Source: Neptunicella plasticusilytica
GTDB lineage: Bacteria; Pseudomonadota; Gammaproteobacteria; Enterobacterales; Alteromonadaceae
Length of the DNA: 64,000 nt
Assembly (NCBI RefSeq): GCF_047922965.1
Contig: NZ_CP150481.1
Span: 3,410,001-3,474,000 of the forward strand
Direction: 5' to 3'
Shown here: one piece after another, positions 43,253 to 51,783 of the stretch
How the letters are laid out: each line of letters starts with the position of its first letter
Position numbering within the stretch: position 1 is the first letter of the stretch
The notes under the pieces: generated by a model
Databases searched by the model: none
What the model was told of the DNA's origin: nothing
The model's input: only the letters and a program-made list of their open reading frames with translations
Made by a program: the position numbers and the translations under genes

Positions 43253-45212
43253 GCGCATTAATCTCAACTCTTTAAATAACAGAGAGCTAATCTACTGTGG
43301 CGAGAAAGCTAATGTCGTTAGTGTTGACGAATCACAGCAGTACCTTTTTCTACGTCGCGGTAGAAATCTACTCCAACGTACCTATTCAGAATTCTTCGAG
43401 GATCTTAAAAAGAATAATGTGACTGTCCTACGGTCATTGTCTCAACCTGCGGATCGTTCCAAAGCAACACCTGAACAACAAGCTGAAATTTTCAGGTTGG
43501 AGAAGCATTTTTTTGAAATGTATAAATATAAAAATCCCACGAAACACGCTGCATTTGTGAGTGAGAAGGTTGCTGCTGAGATTAACGCTCCTAAGCCTAT
43601 TCCTCGCTCTACTTTATGTAAAAAATACAAACAGTGGGTGGCAGATGGATATGATGCCACTATCCAAGTACTTTGCAAATCTGGGACTTATCCGAATCGG
43701 ATCGCTCAAGAAATCGAAGAACTGATCGCAAAATGTATTAAAAAATACTATTTAAAGTTGGCTGGACCTTCCAGACCATTTTGCTATGAAAAGTTTTGCA
43801 AAGAATACGAACGAAAAGGCTATCCTATTAATAAACGCCCTAGCCTGCGTACTTTTCAACGACGAATTGATGCTATCAGCGAGTTCGAAAAGGTACGTGC
43901 TCGAAAAGGCGAAAGTGAGGCCAAGAAACAGTTTAGACAAGTACTCAATCATTATGAGAATGGCGCTCCGCTTGATCGAGTTGAACTAGATTCTGCACAT
44001 TTTAATCTTGGTTTGGTCGAAGAAATCAGTGGCAAGGTCTATTACATTGGTACGGTGTCAACGGATCTCGCCTTTGATACGGGCACTGGCAGTTTACTCG
44101 GCTACTGCCATCATATTGGAACTAAGAAAGAGCATTCAGGTTATGTCGTCAGCATGCTCTGCCACGCCATTTCTCAAAAGCTAGAAAAAGATTACATCCA
44201 ATTCGGCCTACCAAGGCTGGTTGTTATGGACGCAGGCCCCGGATACCGGGCCGAAACTACACGGGGTTTTTTGGACGCCATTCAGTGTGAATACGAAATC
44301 ACAGAAGTACGCCGTCCGTGGTCTAAACCTTTTGTCGAGCGTTTCGTCCGCTACATCCGTGATAATTTCTATCGTGAAATCAAAGGTTACGTAGGTAAAT
44401 TCAATCCCGATGAATACACAGATGTGACAGTCAAAAATGAAGCGCATCTCACAATTGAACAATTCAGACAGAAATTCGCCAACTTTGTACGCGAATATCA
44501 TAAAAAACCTCAGGAGCGCTTAGGAAATATCAGCCCGAACGAAGCTTGGTCACGAGGCATCGAAGCGTTTCCACCTGAGTTGATCGATGACATTGCCGAA
44601 CTGAAGAAACACAAAGGCTTGCGTTTGAAAGATCGCAAAATCAACCTGAAAGATGGCTTCCGCTATCTTGGTCAAAGTTTCAATTCGCCAAAGTTACTTA
44701 GTTTCTATGATGCATATAAGAGAAAAGTAAGCAAAAAGGAATTTTGTGTAGATGTATTGGTTAACCCCAGTGATGCAGATTCTATCTGTATCGTGCTACC
44801 GCCAGCTATGTGCGCAAGTCCCGGAAGACTAGAACTGCTGGAAATTCCAAATACTTGCCCATCATCCTCTGGTAAGTCATTCGAGCAACTGCGTGCAGTT
44901 TGTAAAGGTACGTTGGTCTATGACGGCGCTCCGACATTTATATCCTATGAAAACAAGTCTGGGTATGGAGAAACTCCTCGTCAAGGCACCTTTATCGATA
45001 TCGCCGCCAATATTCCTGATTCAAGGAAGGCTGCTAATGAAGAGCTGGGCAATATGCTAGCGACACAACCTCCAATTTCAACACTCGATTTTGAAGATGG
45101 TCCTCTCTACGGCGAAGGAACACCCACTACACCACTGAACGACAAAGCCAATGATAGCGATCTTCGTCAAGTCAATGAATCAACTACAACAGAGGTATTT
45201 CTATATGAATAA
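43245..45212 (+). CDS. tnsB: Tn7-like transposase subunit TnsB (DDE recombinase)
   Basis: 655 residues. N-terminal DNA-binding HTH regions (~75-230) lead to the DDE core with D249 (RVELDSAHFNLG), D329 (LVVMDAGPGY) and E365 (SKPFVERFVRYI), then a Mu-type beta-barrel (~500-580) and an acidic C-terminal tail that in Tn7 contacts TnsC. It should bind the GATCTCA-type repeats in the element ends and join 3' ends to target. It overlaps tnsA and tnsC genes at both edges. Confidence 0.95.
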   Translation: MLERINLNSLNNRELIYCGEKANVVSVDESQQYLFLRRGRNLLQRTYSEFFEDLKKNNVTVLRSLSQPADRSKATPEQQAEIFRLEKHFFEMYKYKNPTKHAAFVSEKVAAEINAPKPIPRSTLCKKYKQWVADGYDATIQVLCKSGTYPNRIAQEIEELIAKCIKKYYLKLAGPSRPFCYEKFCKEYERKGYPINKRPSLRTFQRRIDAISEFEKVRARKGESEAKKQFRQVLNHYENGAPLDRVELDSAHFNLGLVEEISGKVYYIGTVSTDLAFDTGTGSLLGYCHHIGTKKEHSGYVVSMLCHAISQKLEKDYIQFGLPRLVVMDAGPGYRAETTRGFLDAIQCEYEITEVRRPWSKPFVERFVRYIRDNFYREIKGYVGKFNPDEYTDVTVKNEAHLTIEQFRQKFANFVREYHKKPQERLGNISPNEAWSRGIEAFPPELIDDIAELKKHKGLRLKDRKINLKDGFRYLGQSFNSPKLLSFYDAYKRKVSKKEFCVDVLVNPSDADSICIVLPPAMCASPGRLELLEIPNTCPSSSGKSFEQLRAVCKGTLVYDGAPTFISYENKSGYGETPRQGTFIDIAANIPDSRKAANEELGNMLATQPPISTLDFEDGPLYGEGTPTTPLNDKANDSDLRQVNESTTTEVFLYE

Positions 45213-46209
45213 TCAATTAACATTAAAGCCAGTTACCAGATTTTTTCTAGAACGTCGGTTTGGGCATCAAGCTCTTGTAGATGCGGAAAATAAAATTGAA
45301 AAGCTGATGAAAAACCAAGGTCTTAAAGGCAGAATTCGATTGCTGGTAGGACCTTCCGGCACCAGCAAAACAGCAATGCTCGAAATAATGGAAAAAAAAT
45401 ATCCTCCAATTATTGCAGAGTTTAGCGGTGCGAATCTTCCGCAGATTCTCTCTATTCGTCTGACTTCTGCTGCCAATACAAAAGCACTATATTGGTGCTT
45501 GATTGAAGGTTTGGGTGTTAAGCCAGTAGGTAACGAATATCAGTTACGCAATCAATTTAATGAATTGGTGAAGAACATGCCTCTGAAGCTAATCGCGATA
45601 GATGAGATTCAGCATACGTTGCCAAACAAATCGACATCCTCAAAAACACAAAATATCGCAGACACAATTAAAAATATTGTAGATGAAACAAAAATACCGA
45701 TGCTCCTGATTGGCTTAGAAAACTCATTGTCATTGGTAGAAAATAGCTTTTCACGAGCAACCACTATGCAAAAAGAAGAGGATCAATTGTATCGGAGAGC
45801 ACTTAGCCCTATTCGCTTTAAACCAGTTGAATACGCTGATAACACTGCAATGGTAACTATTTTGAAAGGATATACGGCTATTTTCGAACAGGTAAAAGCA
45901 AAATTTGGCACTTCAATCTTAAATCTGCTAGACGCGGATATTATGAATCGCCTGTGGCTCGCTTCAGAGGGTTACATCGGTAGATTAAGTGAAATCTTTT
46001 GTGAGGCGCTAGAAGTTTGCGAGGAAAGCCAACAAATCACCTTATCTACTCTGGGAGAAGCCTATGACGAAGTTAACTCTTGGAATACTTCGTCCATTAA
46101 CCCATTCACAGCAAGGTCTCAAAAGGAATTGGATCAGCTCAAAACTTCGATTTTTCTGTCTCAAAAACGCAAAGAGTCAAAGACAAAAATTGAACAGGAT
46201 GCAGCCTAA
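45205..46209 (+). CDS. tnsC: Tn7-like regulator TnsC / TniB AAA+ ATPase
   Basis: 334 residues from the ATG at 45205, which overlaps the tnsB stop. Walker A GPSGTSKT is at 49-56 and Walker B KLIAIDEIQHT around 129-137, followed by a conserved LLIGLENSLSLV sensor region. It should form the ATP-dependent ring that links the target-site selector TniQ to the TnsAB transposase. The frame stays open upstream inside tnsB, but no better start is seen. Its stop overlaps the tniQ start (TAATG). Confidence 0.93.
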   Translation: MNNQLTLKPVTRFFLERRFGHQALVDAENKIEKLMKNQGLKGRIRLLVGPSGTSKTAMLEIMEKKYPPIIAEFSGANLPQILSIRLTSAANTKALYWCLIEGLGVKPVGNEYQLRNQFNELVKNMPLKLIAIDEIQHTLPNKSTSSKTQNIADTIKNIVDETKIPMLLIGLENSLSLVENSFSRATTMQKEEDQLYRRALSPIRFKPVEYADNTAMVTILKGYTAIFEQVKAKFGTSILNLLDADIMNRLWLASEGYIGRLSEIFCEALEVCEESQQITLSTLGEAYDEVNSWNTSSINPFTARSQKELDQLKTSIFLSQKRKESKTKIEQDAA

Positions 46210-47936
46210 TGATCTTACCACTTTCCTTTAAAACCGATTCGTCGGTAAACCCTGCCCTCTATCTTTGTAAACTTGCTCAACTGCACGGTTATCAAGATGT
46301 AAGAATCATGCTTAAAGCTTACAGATTAAGGCTGCCCCAAGGGCAGCAAAATCACTTAATCGGATACAGCAGCATAGTTAAAGCATTAACGGGACAAGAT
46401 ATTGATTATGCAGCACCCGCCGAATTCCAATATGACAGTACACGTTACTTTAAATCCTTAGTATCTAATCATTTAAAGGTCTGCCCTGACTGTCTTGAGT
46501 GCGGGAGTTCGCCTATAGAACATAACTTGGTTACCTCGGCTACTTGTCGAGTGCATTCACTTAAACTGCTAGCTGAGTGCCCCCAGTGTAATCATGAGCT
46601 GACATTTGATCGGCAATTACTGACTGGAAGTTGCTCATACTGTGGACATTGCCTTCCCAGAGTAAGTCAGAATGAACCAGAGTATCAGAAAATGTTATAT
46701 GACCTTCGTTCGGATAAAAGACTCGATGCTATTCATGATCTTGCTTTAGCTGCCGGATATATTCTTCGTCCTTATGATTGTATCCCTGCTCAGATCAAAA
46801 ACGAGGAAATTTCAGATTGGATTGGTTTGTTTTCAAAAGCTTTCAAACTACTGACCGACAAAGAAACCCTATTAAACTGGGGGAGCGAAGTTTTCAAACA
46901 GAAACAGACACGGGTAAAGGGCCTTGGTGTGCAGGCATCGTTGGCAGGAATAGTCTTTTTAGACGAACACACCATGCTAGATTGGCCGGAGTTAAAAAAT
47001 GCTCGCGACTACTTTTCTAATACTCTGACTTTTAAGGATGGAATCTTCAGCGGCGAAAAATTGTTAAGCGAAATGCCAGAAGAAACTTTTGTATCTAAGA
47101 GGGGACGGCATTTAAAAGCACTCAATGAGGAAGACATCAAAAGCTACTTCAATTACCGGATCACTTTGGAAGGCTTATCAATGGTATCGGGGATTGATCT
47201 TGAAGTTTTAGAAGCGTTATACAAAAACAATACATTCAAAACGATTGGTGCCGCTAACAACTATTCTCAAAACTTTGTCGATTTACGAGATGTAAGCCGA
47301 ATAGTCACCGAAGTTTCGGAAGAAGTTGAAACCTTCACCCATGTACTGCCTGATTCAATGAATTTACTCATTGAAAAACTCATGTTGGTCAATCTCAGCA
47401 TGAGCCAATTTTGGCATTTTGCCTTTAGTCACTCAAATCTGGTTAGGATTGGGGAAGGAAGCGAGAAGATAATTGACCGAGCGTATATCGACAAACCAGC
47501 ATTGATGAAATTCTGCTTTAAAACGTTCACTGCTGATACTAACGGAAAATTGAGAAAATCTGTCGTGATGGACATATTTGGGCTGAGCGAATTTGACCTA
47601 AGGGAGCTAGCTAAGCACGATCTATTGCACCCAATGCCGTGGAACCAAAGACATACATATTACCGAATCAAACATCTGATAAATATGGAAAACAAGCTAT
47701 TCTGCCTTGGACGGTACTGTGAATTGCGAGGATTGGATTTCCAAACAACGGCATCTCAATTGGAAAGTGTCGGAATACACCCAGTCTTGGGTAGATCAAT
47801 ATTTGAGTGTCGGTATCAAGTACTTCATTTCCTGAAGTTTAATCAATGGATTGAACCAAAAAAGCGTTACTTGCCGCCCTCAAATTTTACGTTTCTCAAG
47901 GGACGAGATCCCCGTAAAGCCTTACTTTTGAACTGA
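46209..47936 (+). CDS. tniQ: TniQ/TnsD-family target selector
   Basis: 575 residues, a TnsD-sized TniQ protein. The N-terminal TniQ domain carries paired zinc sites: C92-C95, C113-H116, C124-C127 and C142-C145 (VCPDCLECG, ATCRVHSLKL, AECPQCN, CSYCGHC). The long C-terminal part (~200-575) holds HTH-like segments that would read the attachment site. It is the only target selector in the element; no TnsE and no CRISPR-Cas genes are present. Coupled to tnsC. The target it prefers is unknown, since neither flank is a standard Tn7 attachment gene end. Confidence 0.92.
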   Translation: MILPLSFKTDSSVNPALYLCKLAQLHGYQDVRIMLKAYRLRLPQGQQNHLIGYSSIVKALTGQDIDYAAPAEFQYDSTRYFKSLVSNHLKVCPDCLECGSSPIEHNLVTSATCRVHSLKLLAECPQCNHELTFDRQLLTGSCSYCGHCLPRVSQNEPEYQKMLYDLRSDKRLDAIHDLALAAGYILRPYDCIPAQIKNEEISDWIGLFSKAFKLLTDKETLLNWGSEVFKQKQTRVKGLGVQASLAGIVFLDEHTMLDWPELKNARDYFSNTLTFKDGIFSGEKLLSEMPEETFVSKRGRHLKALNEEDIKSYFNYRITLEGLSMVSGIDLEVLEALYKNNTFKTIGAANNYSQNFVDLRDVSRIVTEVSEEVETFTHVLPDSMNLLIEKLMLVNLSMSQFWHFAFSHSNLVRIGEGSEKIIDRAYIDKPALMKFCFKTFTADTNGKLRKSVVMDIFGLSEFDLRELAKHDLLHPMPWNQRHTYYRIKHLINMENKLFCLGRYCELRGLDFQTTASQLESVGIHPVLGRSIFECRYQVLHFLKFNQWIEPKKRYLPPSNFTFLKGRDPRKALLLN

Positions 47937-48057
47937 CATTCACTTCTTAGGTTGGGGGCACAGAATAACAATAACCCCCTAACAAATCCCTTGCATTCTT
48001 TTCAATCTGTAATAACATTTAAAATATACTAATAAGCTTATTAATATCAGCAATTTA

Positions 48058-48192
48058 AATCTCATTTTTTACGTCACGAATACGCAAAAATCTCAGTTTT
48101 AATGACAGAAAATGCGTCCTCAGATCTCAGCTTTTGTGTCACATCCCTTATAATACGCCATTGTCAGATCTCACTTTTGATGTCGTTGTACA
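48058..48192. repeat. Tn7-like right end with four TnsB-type repeats
   Basis: Sites at 48058-48077, 48089-48106, 48123-48142 and 48167-48184 share the form GATCTCAnTTTTnATGTC (variants AATCTCAGTTTTAATGAC and GATCTCAGCTTTTGTGTCAC). The outermost runs into TGTACA at 48187-48192, the terminus. Between tniQ and these sites (47937-48057) there is only AT-rich sequence and a GC-rich inverted repeat near 47947-47983 that could end the tns transcript. Confidence 0.85.
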
Positions 48193-48660
48193 GATCCAGT
48201 CATAGGTCGTTTCTATTCAAATGATCCAGTTGGATGGACACCAGAAAACCCTGTCATGTCGTTCAACCGCTATTTATATATGAATAACAATCCGTATAAA
48301 TATACTGATCCTGATGGAGAGTTTTTAAATTTTGCTATTGGAGCAATAGTAGGGGCAATAGCTGAAACTACATCACAAGCTATCGCAGGCAAGGGTTTTG
48401 ATGGGAGTAAAATATTAGCGAGTGCAGCCATTGGAGGAGTGACATCTGGAGTAAGTGCAATAAAGATGATTGCAACGACAGGAAAAGCTGGAAAAATGGT
48501 TATGGAGGGAGGACTAAATGCAGTTGGAGCAGCGAGTGAGTCCATGATTCATGATGGATTAGATGGTAATCAAGCTGATTTAGGCAAGGCGCTGAAGGCG
48601 ACAGCATCATCCGTACCGGGTTTTGGCAACGCATCTACTATGAGCAAAAGAACAGGATAA
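48193..48660 (+). pseudogene. Rhs/YD-repeat protein C-terminal fragment, truncated at the transposon edge
   Basis: In frame from the first base beyond the transposon, the sequence reads DPVIGRFYSNDPVGW, then SFNRYLYMNNNPYKYTDPDG, the highly conserved Rhs core end. A ~115-residue variable tip follows, rich in G/A and hydrophobic stretches (FAIGAIVGAIAETTSQAIAG). The whole upstream Rhs gene is missing; an ATG at 48256 allows a 134-residue product, but there is no sign that it is secreted. The tip may be membrane-active; the next gene is a probable immunity protein. Confidence 0.8.
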
Positions 48661-48666
48661 GCGGTA

Positions 48667-48906
48667 ATGATAAGTGAAAAACAAAAGTTTGTTAAAATTT
48701 GGTGGGTAGCTTTTAAATACTTGTTTACGATAATGGCTATAGGCTTGGTTTTCAGGACATTATTGCTCTTTTACCATGATCAAGCTGATTCTGTAACGTT
48801 TTGGAGTATATTATTCGGATTTACTATTGCATTTCTGGGTATTACTTTTGTTTGTGGAATAATTGCAGGATATCTAGTAATTCTAGATAGGAAACATAAT
48901 CAATAA
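48667..48906 (+). CDS. Small two-helix membrane protein, probable immunity to the Rhs tip
   Basis: 79 residues with two membrane helices (AFKYLFTIMAIGLVFRTLLLF; ILFGFTIAFLGITFVCGIIAGYLVIL). It begins 6 bases after the Rhs fragment's stop, as immunity genes do. No family recognised; the immunity role is inferred from position. Confidence 0.6.
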   Translation: MISEKQKFVKIWWVAFKYLFTIMAIGLVFRTLLLFYHDQADSVTFWSILFGFTIAFLGITFVCGIIAGYLVILDRKHNQ

Positions 48907-48933
48907 GTTTCCTTGTTAATATAGTTTGAATCC

Positions 48934-48971
48934 AAAGCTCCGCCCTTACCATAAATAACGGGGCTTTTTTT
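48934..48971 (+). terminator. Rho-independent terminator
   Basis: AAAGCTCCG and CGGGGCTTT pair (one G-U) across a 16-base loop, followed by a run of T, after the small membrane protein. Confidence 0.75.
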
Positions 48972-49010
48972 AGCCTTGGAATTGCTGGAGAGGGTTGTTA
49001 CCAATGCCTG

Positions 49011-49493
49011 GTGACTGGGCTTATCCGCATTGAATCCAACCGCATATGGATGCTGGCAAGGTTGTTTGAGTCTGGATTATTAGTGGCGATTCACAACACA
49101 GTTTATCTTAACTCCGACCAAGGCTCACAATATAGCAGCCGCAGCTTCAGAAAGTTACTTTGCTCACTGGTGGCTGCTGGAGCTGGGCAGCCTGAGATTG
49201 CAGTCCCACTAACAGCGATAGCAACAGCAGCCTCTATTTCTGCAAATACTTTGAATCAAAGCCTAGAGTCTGGAAATCTCACAGATACAGAGATTAATAA
49301 AGCTACTCTTGCAGAAGGAGCTGGAGAGTTGTCTGGTAAGGCGGCAGAAAACGGAGTGAAAATTGCTGGCGAACTTGCTGGAAACTTTGGAGTTAAAGGA
49401 AAGGCTGCAGAAGCTCTAATTAACGTGGGCTCTGAATATGCTGGGCAAGTAGTATCAAATTTTGTTAAGAACGAAACAATAGAAGATATGTAA
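49011..49493 (+). pseudogene. Chimeric remnant: IS3-type transposase scrap joined to a second Rhs tip
   Basis: One open frame of 160 codons made of unrelated pieces. Around 49101-49161 is YLNSDQGSQYSSRSFRKLL, the strand after the second catalytic aspartate of IS3-family OrfB. From about 49170 it becomes AAGAGQPEIAVPLTAIATAA, then a G/A-rich tail ending SNFVKNETIEDM, an Rhs-type variable C-terminus. There is no Rhs core or secretion signal. I regard it as a displaced toxin tip disrupted by an insertion sequence. Confidence 0.6.
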
Positions 49494-49508
49494 GGTAAAA
49501 GAAACAAT

Positions 49509-49769
49509 ATGAAAAAAGGCGTCTTAGTCCGTATTTATTTAGAAAAGAAATATATATTAGTGTTTAGAATTTTAATGATAGTTATTTCAGCATGCTCTTT
49601 GTGGAGGATTGCGTATGTTTTACAACAGGGGCATGTTTTTAGGAATGGTGGGGAAGTTTATTCAAATCAACCGTCGTTTTATACTTACTTGCTTAAATTT
49701 CTAATTATGTTTTTGTTATTTCTTTGGTTTGGAACTGGTGGAGTGAAAGAAAAAAATGAAGAGACATAA
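49509..49769 (+). CDS. Small membrane protein following the second Rhs tip, possible immunity protein
   Basis: 86 residues with two membrane helices (LVFRILMIVISACSLWRIAYV; YLLKFLIMFLLFLWFGTGG). It starts 15 bases after the chimeric frame. The arrangement repeats that of 48256-48906: tip fragment then a two-helix protein. No family recognised. Confidence 0.55.
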   Translation: MKKGVLVRIYLEKKYILVFRILMIVISACSLWRIAYVLQQGHVFRNGGEVYSNQPSFYTYLLKFLIMFLLFLWFGTGGVKEKNEET

Positions 49770-49852
49770 GCTAAATTTAAATCGCATTAAAGTGTGGTGA
49801 TAATTCATTTAAGGTTGTATCCAACTAAAGCCTATATTTAGACCGTTACAGG

Positions 49853-50062
49853 TTAACACTCACTATCTCTCGGCGCACCTTCATCGCATTTTTTGCAATT
49901 AAGTTGATGGCCCAGCATGGATTGCCTGCCCTGTTCAGTGATTACCCATTCGCGATTACTCCACGGCGGATTATGCCGCACATGCTGAAAATGGCCGCAG
50001 GCCAGTTCTGCCACCCAATGCTGTTCTTCATCCAGATGATAGCCTTGAATCGGTTGCTGCAT
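49853..50062 (-). CDS. DUF3565 domain-containing protein
   Basis: 69 residues: GYHLDEEQHWVAELACGHFQ, then VRHNPPWSNREWVITEQGR and CKKC, the full DUF3565 pattern, with conserved Cys/His suited to metal binding. Function unknown. It is 13 bases downstream of the DUF4287/DUF5655 gene on the same strand. Confidence 0.88.
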   Translation of the reverse strand: MQQPIQGYHLDEEQHWVAELACGHFQHVRHNPPWSNREWVITEQGRQSMLGHQLNCKKCDEGAPRDSEC

Positions 50063-50075
50063 GTCCGGTTATATA

Positions 50076-50645
50076 TCAACCATTCTGCTGATAGGCAGCG
50101 ACCAGCAATGTTTCCACTTCATCGCTGACTTGTTCAACATCAGTTAAGCTGATTTTATGTGTAGCCTGTCCCGGCCCATTGGCGGCTTGTAACAAGTGTG
50201 ATTGGGGAGCATCGGTAAAACGCAGCCCTACATCCACGCGGTTTTTGGTTGCTGCCGCAATAGCGGTAAACTGACGTTTACGTATAAAGGGAATATAACT
50301 GGCGCGCCCTTCTATTTGCACATCCGCTCCCAGAGTCATAATCCGTTGTCGCAAGTGTTGAAAAATTACCAATAAAGGCGCTTTGGCACCGGCGTATTGT
50401 TGGGAGATATATTCTTCCAGCGTCGGCGGCTGCCAGCCTGCCGCGCGGGCTGCCGCATCGGCAATGGCCCACTGGGAATTTTGTGCTATACCGTGTTGCT
50501 GTTTTAACCAGCGCCTGACTTCGTTTTGATTCAGCGGATCAATAGCGCTTTGCTCAACGAGATCAACCCACTGTTGCAATGATTTACCGGTACGTTGTTG
50601 TAAAGATGACGCAACCGCTGCCAGCATCTGATCGGGGTTAGTCAT
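50076..50645 (-). CDS. DUF4287 / DUF5655 domain protein
   Basis: 189 residues. The N-terminal ~65 match DUF4287 (QQRTGKSLQQWVDLVEQS, then NEVRRWLKQQHGI) and the C-terminal half matches DUF5655 (YIPFIRKRQFTAIAAATKNRVDVGLRF; HKISLTDVEQVSDEV). Its biochemical role is not known. The ATG at 50645 lies inside the end of the cupin gene (8-base overlap). An in-frame extension to 50753 exists but overlaps the cupin gene further and lacks a ribosome site. Confidence 0.85.
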   Translation of the reverse strand: MTNPDQMLAAVASSLQQRTGKSLQQWVDLVEQSAIDPLNQNEVRRWLKQQHGIAQNSQWAIADAAARAAGWQPPTLEEYISQQYAGAKAPLLVIFQHLRQRIMTLGADVQIEGRASYIPFIRKRQFTAIAAATKNRVDVGLRFTDAPQSHLLQAANGPGQATHKISLTDVEQVSDEVETLLVAAYQQNG

Positions 50646-51042
50646 TTCCGTCGTCGGCCTTATGCTGAGTTCCTTCACCGGGAGTAATAAATAATATGCG
50701 GGTTGCCACGTCGGTTTTAGCGGTATGCCATAAGCCTTTGGGCACCACCACATACTCGCCGGGTTGTTGCAGGGTTAATGTATGTCGTTGCTGTCCATCA
50801 TCAATAATAAAGGTCGCTTCACCGGATAGCAGGATCACCGTTTCATCCCCTTCGGGATGCATTTCCCAGCTTCCCCAGTCTGATTCAAAATCATAACTGG
50901 CGATCAGTTCGTGTCCTTTAAAATTGTTAAAGTTATCTTCCAATTCCTGGTAAATCGTCGGCGTTACCGGCACTTTTGTCGCCATTTTATCCGGGCCTAG
51001 CACCACAAATTCATTAGCAATATTGGATTTTTCGGGTTTCAT
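50638..51042 (-). CDS. Small cupin-fold protein
   Basis: 134 residues, single cupin barrel: GSWEMHPEGDETVILLSGEA (motif 1, with H and E ligands) and PGEYVVVPKGLWHTAKTDV (motif 2, with H). Substrate unknown. It overlaps the DUF4287/DUF5655 gene and lies 14 bases after cdd, so the genes from cdd to DUF3565 look like one operon. Confidence 0.88.
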   Translation of the reverse strand: MKPEKSNIANEFVVLGPDKMATKVPVTPTIYQELEDNFNNFKGHELIASYDFESDWGSWEMHPEGDETVILLSGEATFIIDDGQQRHTLTLQQPGEYVVVPKGLWHTAKTDVATRILFITPGEGTQHKADDGND

Positions 51043-51056
51043 TTTAAACGCTCGCG

Positions 51057-51464
51057 TTATGCATTAACCATTTTGTGATCGAAGGAAAAAGGCAACAGTT
51101 GTTTAATCGGCACCTGTTTGAGTGCGCCCTGCCATTGAAATATCAATAAAATATCGGCACCAAATTCAGAAATAAACTGGCGGCACATACCGCAAGGGCT
51201 GATATCGCCTTTGGGTGAATAAACCGCAATAGCAATAATATTTCTGTGCCCCTGGCTTACCGCACTCCCCAGTGCCACTCGCTCGGCACACAGTCCTGAC
51301 GGATAGGCGGCATTCTCGACATTGACCCCGGTTATAACCTTGCCGTTGTCCACAAGCACTGCGGCTCCAACCGGATAACGGGAATAAGGCTCATAGGCTT
51401 TATCGATAGTCTGCTCCGCTGCAGCCATTAATTTAGACATTTCGCTTTGTGACAGTGTATTCAT
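51057..51464 (-). CDS. cdd: Cytidine deaminase
   Basis: 135 residues, homotetrameric class. Converts cytidine or deoxycytidine to uridine forms in pyrimidine salvage. The zinc and proton-shuttle residues are C59-A-E61 (SGLCAERVALG) and C91/C94 (SPCGMCRQF). The N-terminal AYEPYSRYPVGAAVL is standard. First in a minus-strand group with the cupin, DUF4287/DUF5655 and DUF3565 genes. Confidence 0.96.
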   Translation of the reverse strand: MNTLSQSEMSKLMAAAEQTIDKAYEPYSRYPVGAAVLVDNGKVITGVNVENAAYPSGLCAERVALGSAVSQGHRNIIAIAVYSPKGDISPCGMCRQFISEFGADILLIFQWQGALKQVPIKQLLPFSFDHKMVNA

Positions 51465-51783
51465 TTATCACTATTTTCCTGATTAGATGGCTAGTTAGTC
51501 TCAGATAAAAAGACACAAGCGTCAATCAGGAAGGTAATTCAGTGACGAACTAAAACGGCTCTCGCCAAGCGCAGGGCGCGCAAAGAAAATAACGCCAGCT
51601 TCGAGTAACGAGCTGCGAGCCACGAGCTAAAACCCGTCCTATGGTATTCATTCAAATGTAGGTCGGCGTTTACGCCGCCAAGAGCAAAAATCCAGACAGA
51701 GCAATAAATGACTTCCCGTTTCGACTTGGCGTCTCTGCATGAAAGTTTATTTTAAATTGTTGAGCTAATGTTCTGTTCATACT
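51465..51783. repeat. Gene-free spacer with repetitive-looking segments
   Basis: Contains CTCGCCAAGCGCAGGGCGCG followed by CAAAGAAAA, a run of related words (CGAGTAACGAGC, GCGAGCCACGAGC), and a REP-like dyad GGCGTTTACGCC near 51664. These resemble dispersed intergenic repeats; a genome-wide count would be needed to confirm. No gene seen. Confidence 0.45.

Larger units (their letters stand above)
17590..48192. mobile_element. Tn7-like transposon, 30.6 kb, with metal resistance and defence cargo
   Basis: The left end begins TGTACAACGACATTAAATTT; the right end, read inward, is TGTACAACGACATCAAAAGT. Over 26 bases, 23 match. The right end contains four repeats of the type GATCTCActtttgatGTC, expected of TnsB sites. 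Inside lie tnsA, tnsB, tnsC and tniQ (42629-47936) and the cargo. No identical 5-bp target duplication is seen (TGATC left, GATCC right). The right flank is a truncated rhs frame, so the original insertion context has probably been rearranged. Confidence 0.88.

Noticed and set aside
17590..48192. CRISPR-associated (CAST) type transposon
   Set aside because: TniQ and TnsABC are present, but no Cas genes or CRISPR repeats are seen anywhere in the element; TniQ is TnsD-sized.
17585..48197. Five-base target duplication of the Tn7-like element
   Set aside because: The flanking pentamers TGATC and GATCC are not identical; the shared GATC is part of a symmetric extension of the ends.
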